64,000 nucleotides of DNA. It comes from Pseudarcicella hirudinis. Its GTDB lineage: Bacteria; Bacteroidota; Bacteroidia; Cytophagales; Spirosomataceae. Position 1 is the stretch's first letter. The number at the start of each line of letters is the position of its first letter. A model generated the notes under the pieces. That model was not told where the DNA came from, ran no database searches, and saw only the letters and a list, made by a program, of their open reading frames with translations. Position numbers and translations under genes: made by a program. Below are positions 1 through 10,436 of this stretch, one piece after another. The stretch is from the NCBI RefSeq assembly GCF_900115665.1, contig NZ_FOXH01000001.1:305777-369776 (forward strand), read 5' to 3'.

Positions 1-964
1 AATATTTATCCTGACTGAAAATAACCGCTTTAGGGTTTACAGCCAGCATTTTGACCGTTTTGCCATAAATTTCCTTCCCGGCTGTCATGCGGATGGTACA
101 GAACATATCAGGTTTTAACAGATTCCCCGGATTGGGTAAAACAACTCTGGCCTGTAATACTTTGCTGTCGTTGTCTAATACCTGGCTAATGTTCTGAATA
201 ACTCCCTGGAAAATCTTTCCCGGATAGGCAAGTGTAGTAATATTAACGGACTGCCCTGTTTTAACAGCATCGATATCTGATTCATAAATATTGATCAGAA
301 CCCATACATCTGACAGGTTGGAAATGGTGAAAATAGAATTTCCGTTGTCCGAACGAATCTGCATATTCGGATTAATTGTTCTTTCAACCACATAACCGCT
401 TACAGGAGCTTTTATCGTAAAGGATGGCTGTCCGTTTTGCGTATGACCAGACTGCCCTTCTCCGTAAAGTTTTAATACCTGAGAAGAACGATCCAGTTCT
501 GAATTGGCAATTTCCAGTTGTTTTCTGGCATTGGTCAAATCCGTTTCACTTGAAAACTTTGTTTTATACAGAGCCTCAGTATTGTCTGCATTTCTTTTGG
601 CAATATCATAATTGGCTTTCGCAGTATTATAATCTTTGAGAAACTGGCTGACATCCGCACTTTGAATTTTAGCAAGCGTCTGTCCTTTTTTTACGAAACT
701 TCCCAGTTCGGCATTTACTTCGGTCACATTCCCGCTGATCATGGAATATACTTTTCCTACCTGTTTCTGGTCAAAGGAAACCTGTCCGGTAAACTGAAGT
801 TCTTTTTCGAAGTTTCTCAGATGTACGGTATCAGTTTTAAAAGCCGAATCCATGTCTTTACTTTCCATTTCCACAGCTTTCTTCTTTCCACTGCATGAGG
901 TTATAAGCACTGAAAAGGTAATAGATACGAACCATAATTTTGAGCTGAATTGTCTGTTTTTCAT
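1..964 (-). CDS. RND efflux periplasmic adaptor (HlyD/CusB/CzcB type), C-terminus cut off by window edge
   Basis: The frame stays open from an ATG at 964 to the left edge (321 codons seen). The N-terminus has a lipoprotein signal ending LITSC (Cys 23-24 region), so the adaptor is probably anchored in the inner membrane facing the periplasm. A biotinyl-lipoyl-like segment (VSGNV...GSFVKKGQTLAKI type), a coiled-coil hairpin rich in Ala/Lys/Glu, and a beta-barrel segment (SNLSDVWVLINIYESDID) follow in the order usual for membrane fusion proteins. In the family it couples an RND pump to a TolC-type channel. It starts only 4 nt after the stop of the upstream TolC-like gene, so the two are co-transcribed; the pump itself should lie left of the window. 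Metal (Cu/Ag or Co/Zn/Cd) versus drug specificity cannot be decided from this part. Confidence 0.9.
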   Translation of the reverse strand, partial: MKNRQFSSKLWFVSITFSVLITSCSGKKKAVEMESKDMDSAFKTDTVHLRNFEKELQFTGQVSFDQKQVGKVYSMISGNVTEVNAELGSFVKKGQTLAKIQSADVSQFLKDYNTAKANYDIAKRNADNTEALYKTKFSSETDLTNARKQLEIANSELDRSSQVLKLYGEGQSGHTQNGQPSFTIKAPVSGYVVERTINPNMQIRSDNGNSIFTISNLSDVWVLINIYESDIDAVKTGQSVNITTLAYPGKIFQGVIQNISQVLDNDSKVLQARVVLPNPGNLLKPDMFCTIRMTAGKEIYGKTVKMLAVNPKAVIFSQDKY

Positions 965-968
965 GGTA

Positions 969-2255
969 TTAGAAAGTCTTTGTATTAGTTACAAAATTAA
1001 TTTGCTGCTGAGTCTGAAACAGTTGATTATCAAGATCAATCATATTCAATTGAGCATCCTTATAAGCCCGGATTTTGTCAATGAAACTTATCAGATCAAT
1101 GGTTCTTTTGGCGTAATTGTCAGTGGCATTTTTGGAAACCTCCTGAATCCTTTGAATATAATCAGGGGTAAATGTGCTTTTTAATGCCAGTGTATGCTGT
1201 AATTGCTGATAAGCGGAAGTGACATCCTGTTCAACCTGAAGTTTAGCCTGATTCAGGTTTTGCCCGGATTGCTCTATACCGATTTTAGCTGCCTGAATAT
1301 TCCCCTGATTTCTGTTTTTCCAGGGCAGATCCATGGCCGCCTGTAAGCCCCAGAAAGAAGGATAGGCAGAGCCGAAACGCTGATAGTCCGCACCCAGCAT
1401 CAATCTCGGAGTGGCAAGTGCCTTCTGATAAGTCAGATTTTGTTTATTATATAAGACGCTTTTATCTGCTACCTGTAAGTCAGGTCTGTTGGCATAAGCG
1501 GATTCGAGTAACTGATTCAGACTCGGAAGAGGAGAGACTTCCTGTTTATCTTCGATAACTCCTTCGATATACGTCTGACCGTTTTGTACCAGTAAGATCC
1601 TGAGCGTTGCCTGATCCTGACTGATCTGGTCAGAAAGATTTTTGACTGCACTTCCCAGATTTTTTTGCTCCAGTTCCAGTCTTGTTACTTCATATTCAGG
1701 AATAACACCCAGCGTCAGCTGAGCTTTGAAAGCAGTTAAAAGCGTTGAAATCTGTTTCTCTTCCAGCTGGAGCATTTTCATCTGCTTTTGCTCAGTACTC
1801 AGGTTTCCGAATGATTGAGCCAGCTGAAAGCGAAGACTTCTCATCAGATCCTGAAATGCTGCCTGCTGGAGTTCAACTCCTGTTTGAGAAAGACTCACCA
1901 ATTTGGAACGACGACCTGCCAGGTTAATCATTTGCTGAAGCTGAAACATGTAAGCTCCACCGGATGGATTGTTAGGGTCTCCCGTTGCATTTGTCAATGG
2001 AAAAACACCTCCGGTATTCGGATTGTAAGCATTGAGTTCAACCTGTAAGTTCGGGTTGTCCCAGAGTTTAGCCTGTTCAACGGCGGCTTCTGCCAGATTT
2101 ACATTAAATTTTTGGGCTAGCAATACAAAGTTTTTCTGTAAGAAACGTTGCTCGGCTTGTGGTAGGGTCAGACTTAGCGTGTCTTGCCCGAAACTGTTTG
2201 CACAGCAGCCAATCATCACAGAAAGACAGGCTATGCAGAATAGCTTTGATCTCAT
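969..2255 (-). CDS. TolC/CusC-family outer membrane efflux protein
   Basis: A 428-residue protein with an N-terminal signal peptide (hydrophobic stretch ending near NSFGQ). It carries two long helical repeats rich in Gln, Leu and Ala, as in the outer membrane efflux protein family: the first from about residue 30 to 230, the second from about 250 to 425. The length is normal for CzcC/CusC-type subunits. It forms the trimeric outer-membrane exit duct of a tripartite efflux pump. It is followed after 4 nt by the HlyD-type adaptor and preceded by a small exported protein, the usual order in Bacteroidota heavy-metal RND operons. Substrate is not defined by the sequence. Confidence 0.92.
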   Translation of the reverse strand: MRSKLFCIACLSVMIGCCANSFGQDTLSLTLPQAEQRFLQKNFVLLAQKFNVNLAEAAVEQAKLWDNPNLQVELNAYNPNTGGVFPLTNATGDPNNPSGGAYMFQLQQMINLAGRRSKLVSLSQTGVELQQAAFQDLMRSLRFQLAQSFGNLSTEQKQMKMLQLEEKQISTLLTAFKAQLTLGVIPEYEVTRLELEQKNLGSAVKNLSDQISQDQATLRILLVQNGQTYIEGVIEDKQEVSPLPSLNQLLESAYANRPDLQVADKSVLYNKQNLTYQKALATPRLMLGADYQRFGSAYPSFWGLQAAMDLPWKNRNQGNIQAAKIGIEQSGQNLNQAKLQVEQDVTSAYQQLQHTLALKSTFTPDYIQRIQEVSKNATDNYAKRTIDLISFIDKIRAYKDAQLNMIDLDNQLFQTQQQINFVTNTKTF

Positions 2256-2429
2256 AGAGTTAGATGACTAAGTTGTTTAAAGTTTTCGTAGAAAAATGAT
2301 CACCGGAAATAGCAAATAGCTTATTCACCACTTACGTTTCATTTTATACGAATATAAGAGATTTCTGAAAAAATACAATTAAAAGGATACTCCTTCGTAA
2401 CTGAATTAACTGTTGTTAATCAGCAGGAG

Positions 2430-2786
2430 CTAAATGATCAGAGACTTATTGATAATATAAAGCCGCAATTTATCGGTGGCAGCAGAATATTTGCAAAAGT
2501 CAGACGAAGTTTCCGGAAGAAGGGTCTGATTAAATGTCAGGGGTTCTTCAAATGCTATAAGACCTGAATCAGGAAAGTTATCATTGTCATCCTGATCAGA
2601 TTGATTACTGAATTTTTCCTGAATATTTTGTAATGACGCCTGATGAGGATTGAATCTGTTGATTTTTTGAACAGAGTCTTTAGAAGTGCAGGGAGCCGGA
2701 ACAGACTTAAAAGACATACTTCCCACCAAAATAGTGAGCAGGCTAAAACCTATAAGTAATAAGCGATATGCTTTTCTTGATTTCAC
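2430..2786 (-). CDS. small exported hypothetical protein heading the efflux operon
   Basis: A 118-residue protein of unknown function. It begins with a basic stretch and one hydrophobic segment (about residues 9-26) that could be a signal peptide or membrane anchor. A polar low-complexity region with an acidic DQDDNDN patch (about residues 63-71) follows, then a hydrophobic C-terminus. No recognised domain. It precedes the TolC-like gene on the same strand by 174 nt, so it is probably the first gene of the efflux operon. Small secreted proteins without known domains often sit at this position in Bacteroidota RND operons. A role in sensing or periplasmic metal handling is only an inference; there is no Cys/His/Met cluster to support metal binding. 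Confidence 0.6.
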   Translation of the reverse strand: MKSRKAYRLLLIGFSLLTILVGSMSFKSVPAPCTSKDSVQKINRFNPHQASLQNIQEKFSNQSDQDDNDNFPDSGLIAFEEPLTFNQTLLPETSSDFCKYSAATDKLRLYIINKSLII

Positions 2787-2928
2787 GCTGAGATTGTCTG
2801 TTTTGTATCTTTGAATGGCAAAGAGGAATTTGGTTTAATTATATAAGTGATTTTTTCTGAAAAAAATATTGTCATTCTCTTTTTACCGATAACGTTTGAT
2901 TTATAAACGACTTATAATCAGTGTATTT

Positions 2929-3498
2929 TTAAACTTCTTCGCTGGTAAATTCCCAGACACTTTCTGTCATATCTTTTAATTCTTTAATAGCTTCTATCTG
3001 AGGAAAAGCAGCTGACAGGCTTGATAAGATTGAATTTAACAATTTCAGTAGTTTTTTAAACCATTCCAGAATTTTTTTAACAGTTTTGCTCAATTTGAAC
3101 ACTGCGATTTTAGTAAGCCAGACCAGATAGCTATTCAGATTATCACTTTGCTGAAAATCCGGAAGGGTTTCTGAAATCAATTCCCGGAGTTGCCCGCAGG
3201 TATAGTTTATGGCAGTCGCTTTGAGTTGCAGATTATTTCCGGAAAAACCGATCGTGCGGAAATTAAAATCTTTATAATGAACCTGATATGCACAATCATC
3301 CAGTATAGAATTCAGTTCTTCCCAGGCATTTGAAAATAAATCTCTGAATGCCGGGATTTCTCCGTTAATGTATTCCTGAAAATTGAAAGGAGCAAGGTAG
3401 AAATCATGAAAGAAGTTATTCAGATTGCTGAGAAAACCTGCAATTTGCTCTGTTTCAGAATTACCTTGCGGGAACAAAGGATAGTGAAAGTTTTCCAT
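2929..3498 (-). CDS. hypothetical protein, helical
   Basis: A 189-residue protein that I do not recognise. No signal peptide is visible. The N-terminal half mixes aromatic and acidic residues. The C-terminal half (about residues 125-175) is a lysine/leucine-rich amphipathic helix region (KTVKKILEWFKKLLKLLN) that could bind membranes or form a coiled coil. Coding is supported by a clean 190-codon frame with normal composition and an ATG start at 3498. It is divergent from the YukJ-like gene at 3744; the 245-nt gap between them holds the control region of both. A functional link with YukJ is possible but unproven. Confidence 0.6.
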   Translation of the reverse strand: MENFHYPLFPQGNSETEQIAGFLSNLNNFFHDFYLAPFNFQEYINGEIPAFRDLFSNAWEELNSILDDCAYQVHYKDFNFRTIGFSGNNLQLKATAINYTCGQLRELISETLPDFQQSDNLNSYLVWLTKIAVFKLSKTVKKILEWFKKLLKLLNSILSSLSAAFPQIEAIKELKDMTESVWEFTSEEV

Positions 3499-3743
3499 GA
3501 GCTGAGAGAGATTTTGTTTTAAAGGAATAAAGTTCAGGATGAAATTAAACAGAAAATAAATGAAACGGCATATTTAATTCTGAAAATTATTTTACAAAAA
3601 TTTAACCTGAAAGATATTGATAAACAGTGAATTATGCAGGTGGTGCCGTTGAATAAAAAGCGTATTTACACGCTAAGAAAAATCGGAAGGAATAATTTAT
3701 TTTGGGGAAGAAATAACAATTCATTTTTCAGACCTAAATAATT

Positions 3744-4793
3744 ATGAGCCTTAAAAATTACGGAGTACTTAAGGGTATTCCCACCAATTTCAGAAACAGC
3801 TGGCAGGCTAACAATCATTATCAGATTAAGATTGATACCAAGGGTGATTTCTTCAGAATTGCAGTGAACGTCCGATCTTCAGAAACTCCTTCCGATTTAT
3901 TTTACAGTATTATTGATGGATTTACGCATCCGATACTGAACATTCTTCAGGGATTAGCTTTTGGTTATAATACCCTGCCTTCGAAAGTAAACAGCGGAGC
4001 ACTGGATTATATCAGAGGGAATTTGTTCGATATTTCAACGATGAAAATCATTCCGGATGAGCAGACCGGGAAAAATAATGACCTTAATGATTTGTTTGAT
4101 TTTTATATCAAAAAAGCCATTGATGAAAAAGGGATAGTGTATGCTTTCGGGGAAAAATGGTCTCCTTCCAAGCCTCATGATAAATATTTTACAGATATTC
4201 CGGATCAGGGTATTCATGACATCCACATGAATCAGGGAAATCCCAGATCCGGAGGATTTTCCAATGACAACGGAGTTTGGCAGGATGGAGGAATGTTAAT
4301 CAATTATCCGTCTTCTGGCAATTGGGTGGCTATTTTCCTTCGTTTTCAATCTCAGGCTATTCATACCGATGATGTGACAGGCCATCCGGTTACTGCCACT
4401 CAGCCTGTTCCGGATCCTTCGGTGCCAGGTACACCAACTCCTGCTGAACCGGATCCGGTTACTGTTTCGGAAGATTCTCTGGTAAAAATTGTTGCAGCAC
4501 TGGTTAATCCGAAAGGACAGGAAGAGGGCAATGAAAAAGTATTGTTATTTAATCCGACCGAATCGGCTATTGATTTGAAAGACTGGTCTTTAGCAAATAA
4601 CATGAAAAAGAAAGAAACACTAAGCGGTCTGATTCCTTCGGGAGGTACTTTGACGATCCAGCTTTCCAAAAATACACCTTTGTCGAATAAAGGCGGAATA
4701 ATCTCTCTTTTAGAGGCAAAAGGATTGAAAGTAGATGGCGTTAGTTATACCAAAGAACAGGCATCAAAAGAAGGCCGCTGGATTACTTTTTAG
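3744..4793 (+). CDS. YukJ/DUF2278 family protein with C-terminal lamin-tail (LTD) domain
   Basis: A 349-residue protein with no signal peptide. Residues 1-215 match the DUF2278/YukJ pattern: an LKNYGVLKG start, GIHDIHMNQGN at 156-166, WQDGGMLI at 179-186, HTDD at 207-210 and a closing GHP. Residues about 216-240 form a proline-rich linker. Residues about 245-349 look like a lamin-tail domain (LLFNPTESAIDLKDWSL, then a beta sandwich ending KEGRWITF). The conserved His/Asp residues suggest an enzyme or metal site, but the biochemical role of YukJ is not established. LTD domains often bind nucleic acid, membrane or other proteins. A strong terminator follows at 4869, separating this gene from the thiamine operon. 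Confidence 0.8.
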   Translation: MSLKNYGVLKGIPTNFRNSWQANNHYQIKIDTKGDFFRIAVNVRSSETPSDLFYSIIDGFTHPILNILQGLAFGYNTLPSKVNSGALDYIRGNLFDISTMKIIPDEQTGKNNDLNDLFDFYIKKAIDEKGIVYAFGEKWSPSKPHDKYFTDIPDQGIHDIHMNQGNPRSGGFSNDNGVWQDGGMLINYPSSGNWVAIFLRFQSQAIHTDDVTGHPVTATQPVPDPSVPGTPTPAEPDPVTVSEDSLVKIVAALVNPKGQEEGNEKVLLFNPTESAIDLKDWSLANNMKKKETLSGLIPSGGTLTIQLSKNTPLSNKGGIISLLEAKGLKVDGVSYTKEQASKEGRWITF

Positions 4794-4868
4794 CCTCACA
4801 CAGGATTTTAGAAGATAAATAAAGGCAAAAGAGGTTGAAATTCTTCTCTCACCTCTTTGCATCAGCAA

Positions 4869-4901
4869 CGGGAAAAATCAATGTATTTTTCCCGTTTTTT
4901 T
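4869..4901 (+). terminator. Rho-independent terminator after the YukJ-like gene
   Basis: A perfect 10-bp stem (4869-4878 with 4885-4894) with a 6-nt loop is followed at once by seven T residues (4895-4901). This is a textbook intrinsic terminator and isolates the thiamine operon from the upstream gene. Confidence 0.9.
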
Positions 4902-5010
4902 GTCTTATCTCTGTTCTTTTTCTCCTCTTAGCTATACTTTTCTCTTTTTTCTCCAGAATCTCAGATTCAAAAAAATCAAAAAAATCCTTTTTTCTGACAA
5001 AAACACTCTG

Positions 5011-5018
5011 TAAGTTTG
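5011..5018 (+). promoter_or_regulatory. Bacteroidota -7 promoter element for the thiamine operon
   Basis: TAAGTTTG fits the Bacteroidota -7 consensus TAnnTTTG. A T-rich stretch about 20 nt upstream (4988-4993) could serve as a degenerate -33 element. The predicted transcript start (about 5022-5025) coincides with the first base of the TPP riboswitch, which supports the assignment. Confidence 0.6.
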
Positions 5019-5024
5019 TCCCAG

Positions 5025-5103
5025 ACTTTAGGGGTGCCTTAATATACGGGCTGAGATTATACCCTTTGAACCTGAACAACGTAATGGTTGCGAAGGAAAA
5101 AGC
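5025..5103 (+). promoter_or_regulatory. TPP (thiamine pyrophosphate) riboswitch, THI element
   Basis: The conserved blocks of the TPP aptamer appear in order: GGGGTGCC at 5031-5038, GGCTGAGATTATACCC at 5049-5064, GAACCTGA at 5068-5075, then the GTAATGGTTGCGAAGGAAAA block to 5100. P1 can close by CTTT (5026-5029) with AAAG (5099-5102). It lies directly upstream of thiS and the rest of the operon. In this family, binding of thiamine pyrophosphate switches the downstream genes off. Confidence 0.95.
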
Positions 5104-5285
5104 GTGCAAAATACCTGGTTGAAAACTGATATGAGTCAATGTTTCTTCCGATATACGTCCAGTTGGCGTGTAGTTTTGCATATACTTTTCGATTCATGTA
5201 CATTTTTGTACAAAACTGCAACCCATCAGGTTTTGAGATTCTCCTAAGGTTTATAGTCTTTTTGTCAATTAACCGAACGTTTATC

Positions 5286-5489
5286 ATGACTATTTTTGTC
5301 AATAACCAGCCAGTGGAATTAACCGGGAAATTAACCATTCCGCAACTCCTCCGTGATCAGCAAGTGGCTCATCTGAAAGGCCTTGCCATCGCCATCAACG
5401 ATTTTGTAATCACCAAATCAGACTGGGAACAGGTTGTTTTTCAGGAAAATGATCAGGTGACTATAATCAGAGCCTCTCAGGGAGGTTGA
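5286..5489 (+). CDS. thiS: sulfur carrier protein ThiS
   Basis: A 67-residue beta-grasp protein ending in the Gly-Gly tail (SQGG) that is adenylated and then thiocarboxylated to carry sulfur to ThiG for thiazole synthesis. The ATG at 5286 is chosen because the family starts with a short beta strand (MTIFVNNQPVEL). Upstream ATGs in the same frame (from 5139) would add about 49 residues translated from the riboswitch leader. It is the first gene of the thi operon, about 180 nt after the aptamer. ThiS normally needs ThiF or MoeB for activation, and neither is in this window. Confidence 0.93.
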   Translation: MTIFVNNQPVELTGKLTIPQLLRDQQVAHLKGLAIAINDFVITKSDWEQVVFQENDQVTIIRASQGG

Positions 5490-5597
5490 TTCAGGACAGA
5501 AGGAGGGAAATTTCTTTCTCTCTTTTCCTGCATACAGCAAATCTAAAATATTCTTAAATATCCAGCCGGAGGTTTGATGCCTGCGGCGATTCGCTAA

Positions 5598-7469
<1,872 letters not shown>

Positions 7470-8105
7470 ATGATGATGAAACTGATTGTAATTTCAAATC
7501 CGACATCCTTGGTAAATGAAAAAGACCTGATTCAGCAACTGTTTGAGTCAGGTCTGGAAACATTTCATCTGCGGAAACCGGAAATGAGTTCTGATGAATT
7601 TGAGCATTTTCTGAAGGAAATTAAACCCCAATTCCTTCGGAGAATTGTCATTCATGCTCACCATCAGCTGATTAATCGGTATAATCTGAAAGGAATTCAT
7701 CTAACCGGAAGGTTACTGGAAGAAATGGATAAGCTGGAGTTGAAACAACTGGTTAAGAAAATACGAACCAGGGGGCTGACTGTCAGCGCTTCTCTTCACT
7801 CTCTTGAAGAAATTACTGCTTTGCCGGTTTCATTGGATTATGTTTTTCTGAGCCCTGTTTATCATAGTATTTCCAAAGCCGGTTATCCTGCCGGATTTGA
7901 ATTACCGGATTTAAAAAGATTTTTTCAGAAAACAGAGATAAAGACTCCGGTGATCGCATTGGGTGGTGTCAGCGCAGAGAAAATTATGGAATTACGGGAA
8001 ATTGGTTTTAGCGGAACGGCTTTGTTAGGAAGTATCTGGCAGGCGGAAAACCCCCTTATAAACTGGCAGAAAAGCCTTGAAAATACTCAAAATTCAGCAG
8101 TATGA
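7470..8105 (+). CDS. divergent thiamine-phosphate synthase / TenI-like protein
   Basis: A 211-residue TIM-barrel protein of the ThiE/TenI family. It keeps the fold landmarks (FHLRKPE near residue 32, GIHLTGR near 75, SASLHSLEE near 107, LSPVYHS, ALGGVS near 165) but differs from canonical ThiE, which has QLR-x-K, NDN and DGVHLG; the second copy at 8905 has all of these. It may be a thiazole tautomerase (TenI role), a second thiamine-phosphate synthase, or a regulator. The catalytic His of Bacillus TenI (FGHVF) is not at the equivalent site, where LSPV is found. Three ATGs occur in a row at 7470, 7473 and 7476. Its end overlaps thiD by 4 nt (ATGA), showing tight operon coupling. Confidence 0.8.
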   Translation: MMMKLIVISNPTSLVNEKDLIQQLFESGLETFHLRKPEMSSDEFEHFLKEIKPQFLRRIVIHAHHQLINRYNLKGIHLTGRLLEEMDKLELKQLVKKIRTRGLTVSASLHSLEEITALPVSLDYVFLSPVYHSISKAGYPAGFELPDLKRFFQKTEIKTPVIALGGVSAEKIMELREIGFSGTALLGSIWQAENPLINWQKSLENTQNSAV

Positions 8106-8857
8106 CAGATCGCCCTTTTGTGTTGAGTATTGCAGGATTTGACCCTTCCGGCGGAGCCGGGATACTGGCAGATATTAAAACATTTGAAGCCAGCAGGGTT
8201 TACGGTTTAGGAGTGTGCACGGCTTTGACTTTTCAGAATGATTACCAGTTTGAAGGGTTGAAATGGGTCAGTAAAGAAGATATTTTTCGCCAGCTGGAAA
8301 TACTTTTCAGAACTTATACCATTGATTTCGTGAAAATTGGCCTGGTTGAAAACCTTGAAATACTTGATGGAATTGTCAACGAATTACTGCGTTTTAACCC
8401 TGCCGTAAAGATTATTTTTGATCCGATTCTGAAAGCAAGTGCAGGTTTTGATTTTCACAGGGAGCTTAATCTGATTGTACTGAAGAACCTCCTGCAAAAG
8501 ATGTTTCTGATTACGCCAAACTTACCGGAACTTGACAAACTTGTGCCGCATAAATCAGGGATGGACCAGAAAGCACTGACACTTGGGAAGAGTATCGGAG
8601 TTTACCTCAAAGGCGGACATGCTGAAAATGACTTTAGCAATGATTTATTATACTGGCAGGAGCAGCAACAGGTTTTTGAAGGACTCCGGATTGCAAACGG
8701 GGAAAAGCATGGTTCCGGATGTGTGTTATCCTCTGCTATTACAGCGAATCTTGCTTTAGGTTTTAACATTTATGATTCATGTCTGAAAGCCAAGCAATAT
8801 GTTACACATTTTCTGGCCTCAACGCCTGATTTGTTAGGATATCATATTCAGGATTAA
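8102..8857 (+). CDS. thiD: hydroxymethylpyrimidine/phosphomethylpyrimidine kinase ThiD
   Basis: A 251-residue ribokinase-fold enzyme that phosphorylates HMP and HMP-phosphate to HMP pyrophosphate, the pyrimidine precursor of thiamine. The N-terminal substrate motif AGFDPSGGAG (residues about 11-20) and the C-terminal ATP/anion-hole motif HGSGC (about residues 202-206) are present. It is slightly shorter than the usual 260-270 residues, as in many Bacteroidota. The start overlaps the stop of the preceding ThiE/TenI-like gene. After the stop there is a small hairpin (ATCGGA/TCCGAT, 8860-8880) without a T run. Confidence 0.93.
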   Translation: MTDRPFVLSIAGFDPSGGAGILADIKTFEASRVYGLGVCTALTFQNDYQFEGLKWVSKEDIFRQLEILFRTYTIDFVKIGLVENLEILDGIVNELLRFNPAVKIIFDPILKASAGFDFHRELNLIVLKNLLQKMFLITPNLPELDKLVPHKSGMDQKALTLGKSIGVYLKGGHAENDFSNDLLYWQEQQQVFEGLRIANGEKHGSGCVLSSAITANLALGFNIYDSCLKAKQYVTHFLASTPDLLGYHIQD

Positions 8858-8904
8858 TTATCGGAGCATGTTTTTCCGATTTAAAATCAATATTAATTAC
8901 CATC

Positions 8905-9543
8905 ATGGAAATAGCCAGATTACATTATATCACACAGGATTTACCTGATATCAGCCATTGGGAACAAGCCGGAAGAGCTTGCAGGGGAGGAGCAGACTGG
9001 GTGCAATTAAGGGTAAAAAACAAATCTTACGAAGATTGGAAAGCCATTGCGCTGAAGACTCAGGAAGTCTGTAAACAATTTCAGACCAGATTGATCCTCA
9101 ACGACAATGCGGCCCTTGCAAAGGAAATAGAAGCTGATGGCGTGCATTTGGGGAAGACTGATTTATCACCAGTTGAAGCCAGAAAGCTGTTAGGAGACAC
9201 TTTTATTATCGGAGGTACAGCAAATACCCTTGATGATATCCGGACTTTACATGAAGCAAAAGTCAATTACATTGGTTGCGGACCTTATCGTTTTACAAAA
9301 ACCAAAGAAAACCTGAGTCCGATTATCGGACTTGAGGGCTACCGGATTTTAATGAAACAATGTCAGGCAGAAGGCTTAAAACTGCCTGTAGTGGGTATCG
9401 GAGGTGTTTTATTGGCAGATGTTCCCTTACTGCTTCAAGCAGGATTATATGGCGTGGCGGTTTCTTCTGTGATTAACCTGGCTGAAAATCCTTCATGGGT
9501 AACATCAGGTTTTTTGGAAGAATTATCGTTGGTTCGTCCATAA
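8905..9543 (+). CDS. thiE: thiamine-phosphate synthase ThiE
   Basis: A 212-residue TIM-barrel enzyme that joins HMP pyrophosphate and thiazole phosphate to thiamine phosphate. Canonical motifs are all visible: VQLRVKNK near residue 32, LILNDNAALA near 63, DGVHLGKTDLS near 79, GCGPYRFTKTK near 123, and VVGIGGV near 160. This is the orthodox ThiE of the operon, in contrast to the divergent copy at 7470. It starts 47 nt after thiD and is followed by thiG after 57 nt. Confidence 0.95.
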   Translation: MEIARLHYITQDLPDISHWEQAGRACRGGADWVQLRVKNKSYEDWKAIALKTQEVCKQFQTRLILNDNAALAKEIEADGVHLGKTDLSPVEARKLLGDTFIIGGTANTLDDIRTLHEAKVNYIGCGPYRFTKTKENLSPIIGLEGYRILMKQCQAEGLKLPVVGIGGVLLADVPLLLQAGLYGVAVSSVINLAENPSWVTSGFLEELSLVRP

Positions 9544-9600
9544 TCCAATCGGATTTATTGCGTTTGAAATCGCTTGTTTTCAACCTGAATTTTCAAAAAG

Positions 9601-10368
9601 ATGTCATTAAAAATAGCAGATAAAACATTCAATTCCAGACTTTTCACAGGAACAGGTAAATTCAGTTCTGCCAGTCTGATGGAAGAAAGTTTGCTGGTTT
9701 CCGGCTCGGAATTGGTAACAGTTGCCTTGAAAAGAGTAGATTTGAAGGGTCAGGATGATGATATTCTCTCTCATCTTTTGCATCCGCAATTCAACCTTTT
9801 ACCAAATACTTCCGGTGTCAGAACAGCCAGAGAAGCAGTCTTTGCCGCTCAGCTTGCCCGTGAAGCATTGGAAACCAATTGGTTAAAACTTGAAATTCAT
9901 CCGGATCCGAAATACCTGTTACCAGATCCGATTGAGAGTCTGAAAGCCGCAGAAGAATTAGCCAAACTAGGTTTTATCGTTTTGCCTTATATTCATGCAG
10001 ATCCGGTTTTGTGTAAAAGACTGGAAGATGCAGGAGTAGCCGCAGTAATGCCCTTGGGCTCTCCGATTGGTAGTAATAAAGGCCTTAAAACAATTGATTT
10101 TCTGGAGATTATCATCGAACAAAGTAAAGTTCCTGTGGTGATTGACGCTGGTATTGGCGCTCCTTCAGATGCTGCGAAAGCGATGGAAATCGGGGCAGAT
10201 GCCGTGTTGGTGAATACAGCAATCGCTGTTTCTCAAAATCCAGTAGCGATGGCTATGGCTTTCAAAATGGCAGTAGAAGCCGGAAGAATGGCATTTGAGG
10301 CAAAACTGGCACAACCAAGCCGACAGGCGGTAGCAAGCAGTCCGCTTACGGAGTTCCTGAATAACTGA
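9601..10368 (+). CDS. thiG: thiazole synthase ThiG
   Basis: A 255-residue TIM-barrel enzyme that builds the thiazole phosphate ring from deoxyxylulose phosphate, dehydroglycine and the ThiS thiocarboxylate. The Schiff-base lysine is K96 in the WLKLEIHPD motif, and the phosphate-binding [20 protein letters not shown] segment is intact. The length matches the family. It pairs with ThiH (next gene), which supplies dehydroglycine from tyrosine, so the anaerobic-type route rather than ThiO is used. Confidence 0.97.
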   Translation: MSLKIADKTFNSRLFTGTGKFSSASLMEESLLVSGSELVTVALKRVDLKGQDDDILSHLLHPQFNLLPNTSGVRTAREAVFAAQLAREALETNWLKLEIHPDPKYLLPDPIESLKAAEELAKLGFIVLPYIHADPVLCKRLEDAGVAAVMPLGSPIGSNKGLKTIDFLEIIIEQSKVPVVIDAGIGAPSDAAKAMEIGADAVLVNTAIAVSQNPVAMAMAFKMAVEAGRMAFEAKLAQPSRQAVASSPLTEFLNN

Positions 10369-10436
10369 GCATTTGATTCCAGATTTTAATTTGATAAATA
10401 AAATGTTGGCTGAAATAAAGCCTAAAGCATTTTTCT

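Noticed and set aside
2806-2813. TATCTTTG on the plus strand resembling a -7 promoter element
   Set aside because: No TTG at suitable spacing and no plus-strand gene downstream; probably chance.
5139-5285. N-terminal extension of ThiS from an upstream ATG at 5139
   Set aside because: It runs through the riboswitch leader and adds 49 residues unlike any ThiS; the ATG at 5286 gives the normal 67-residue protein.
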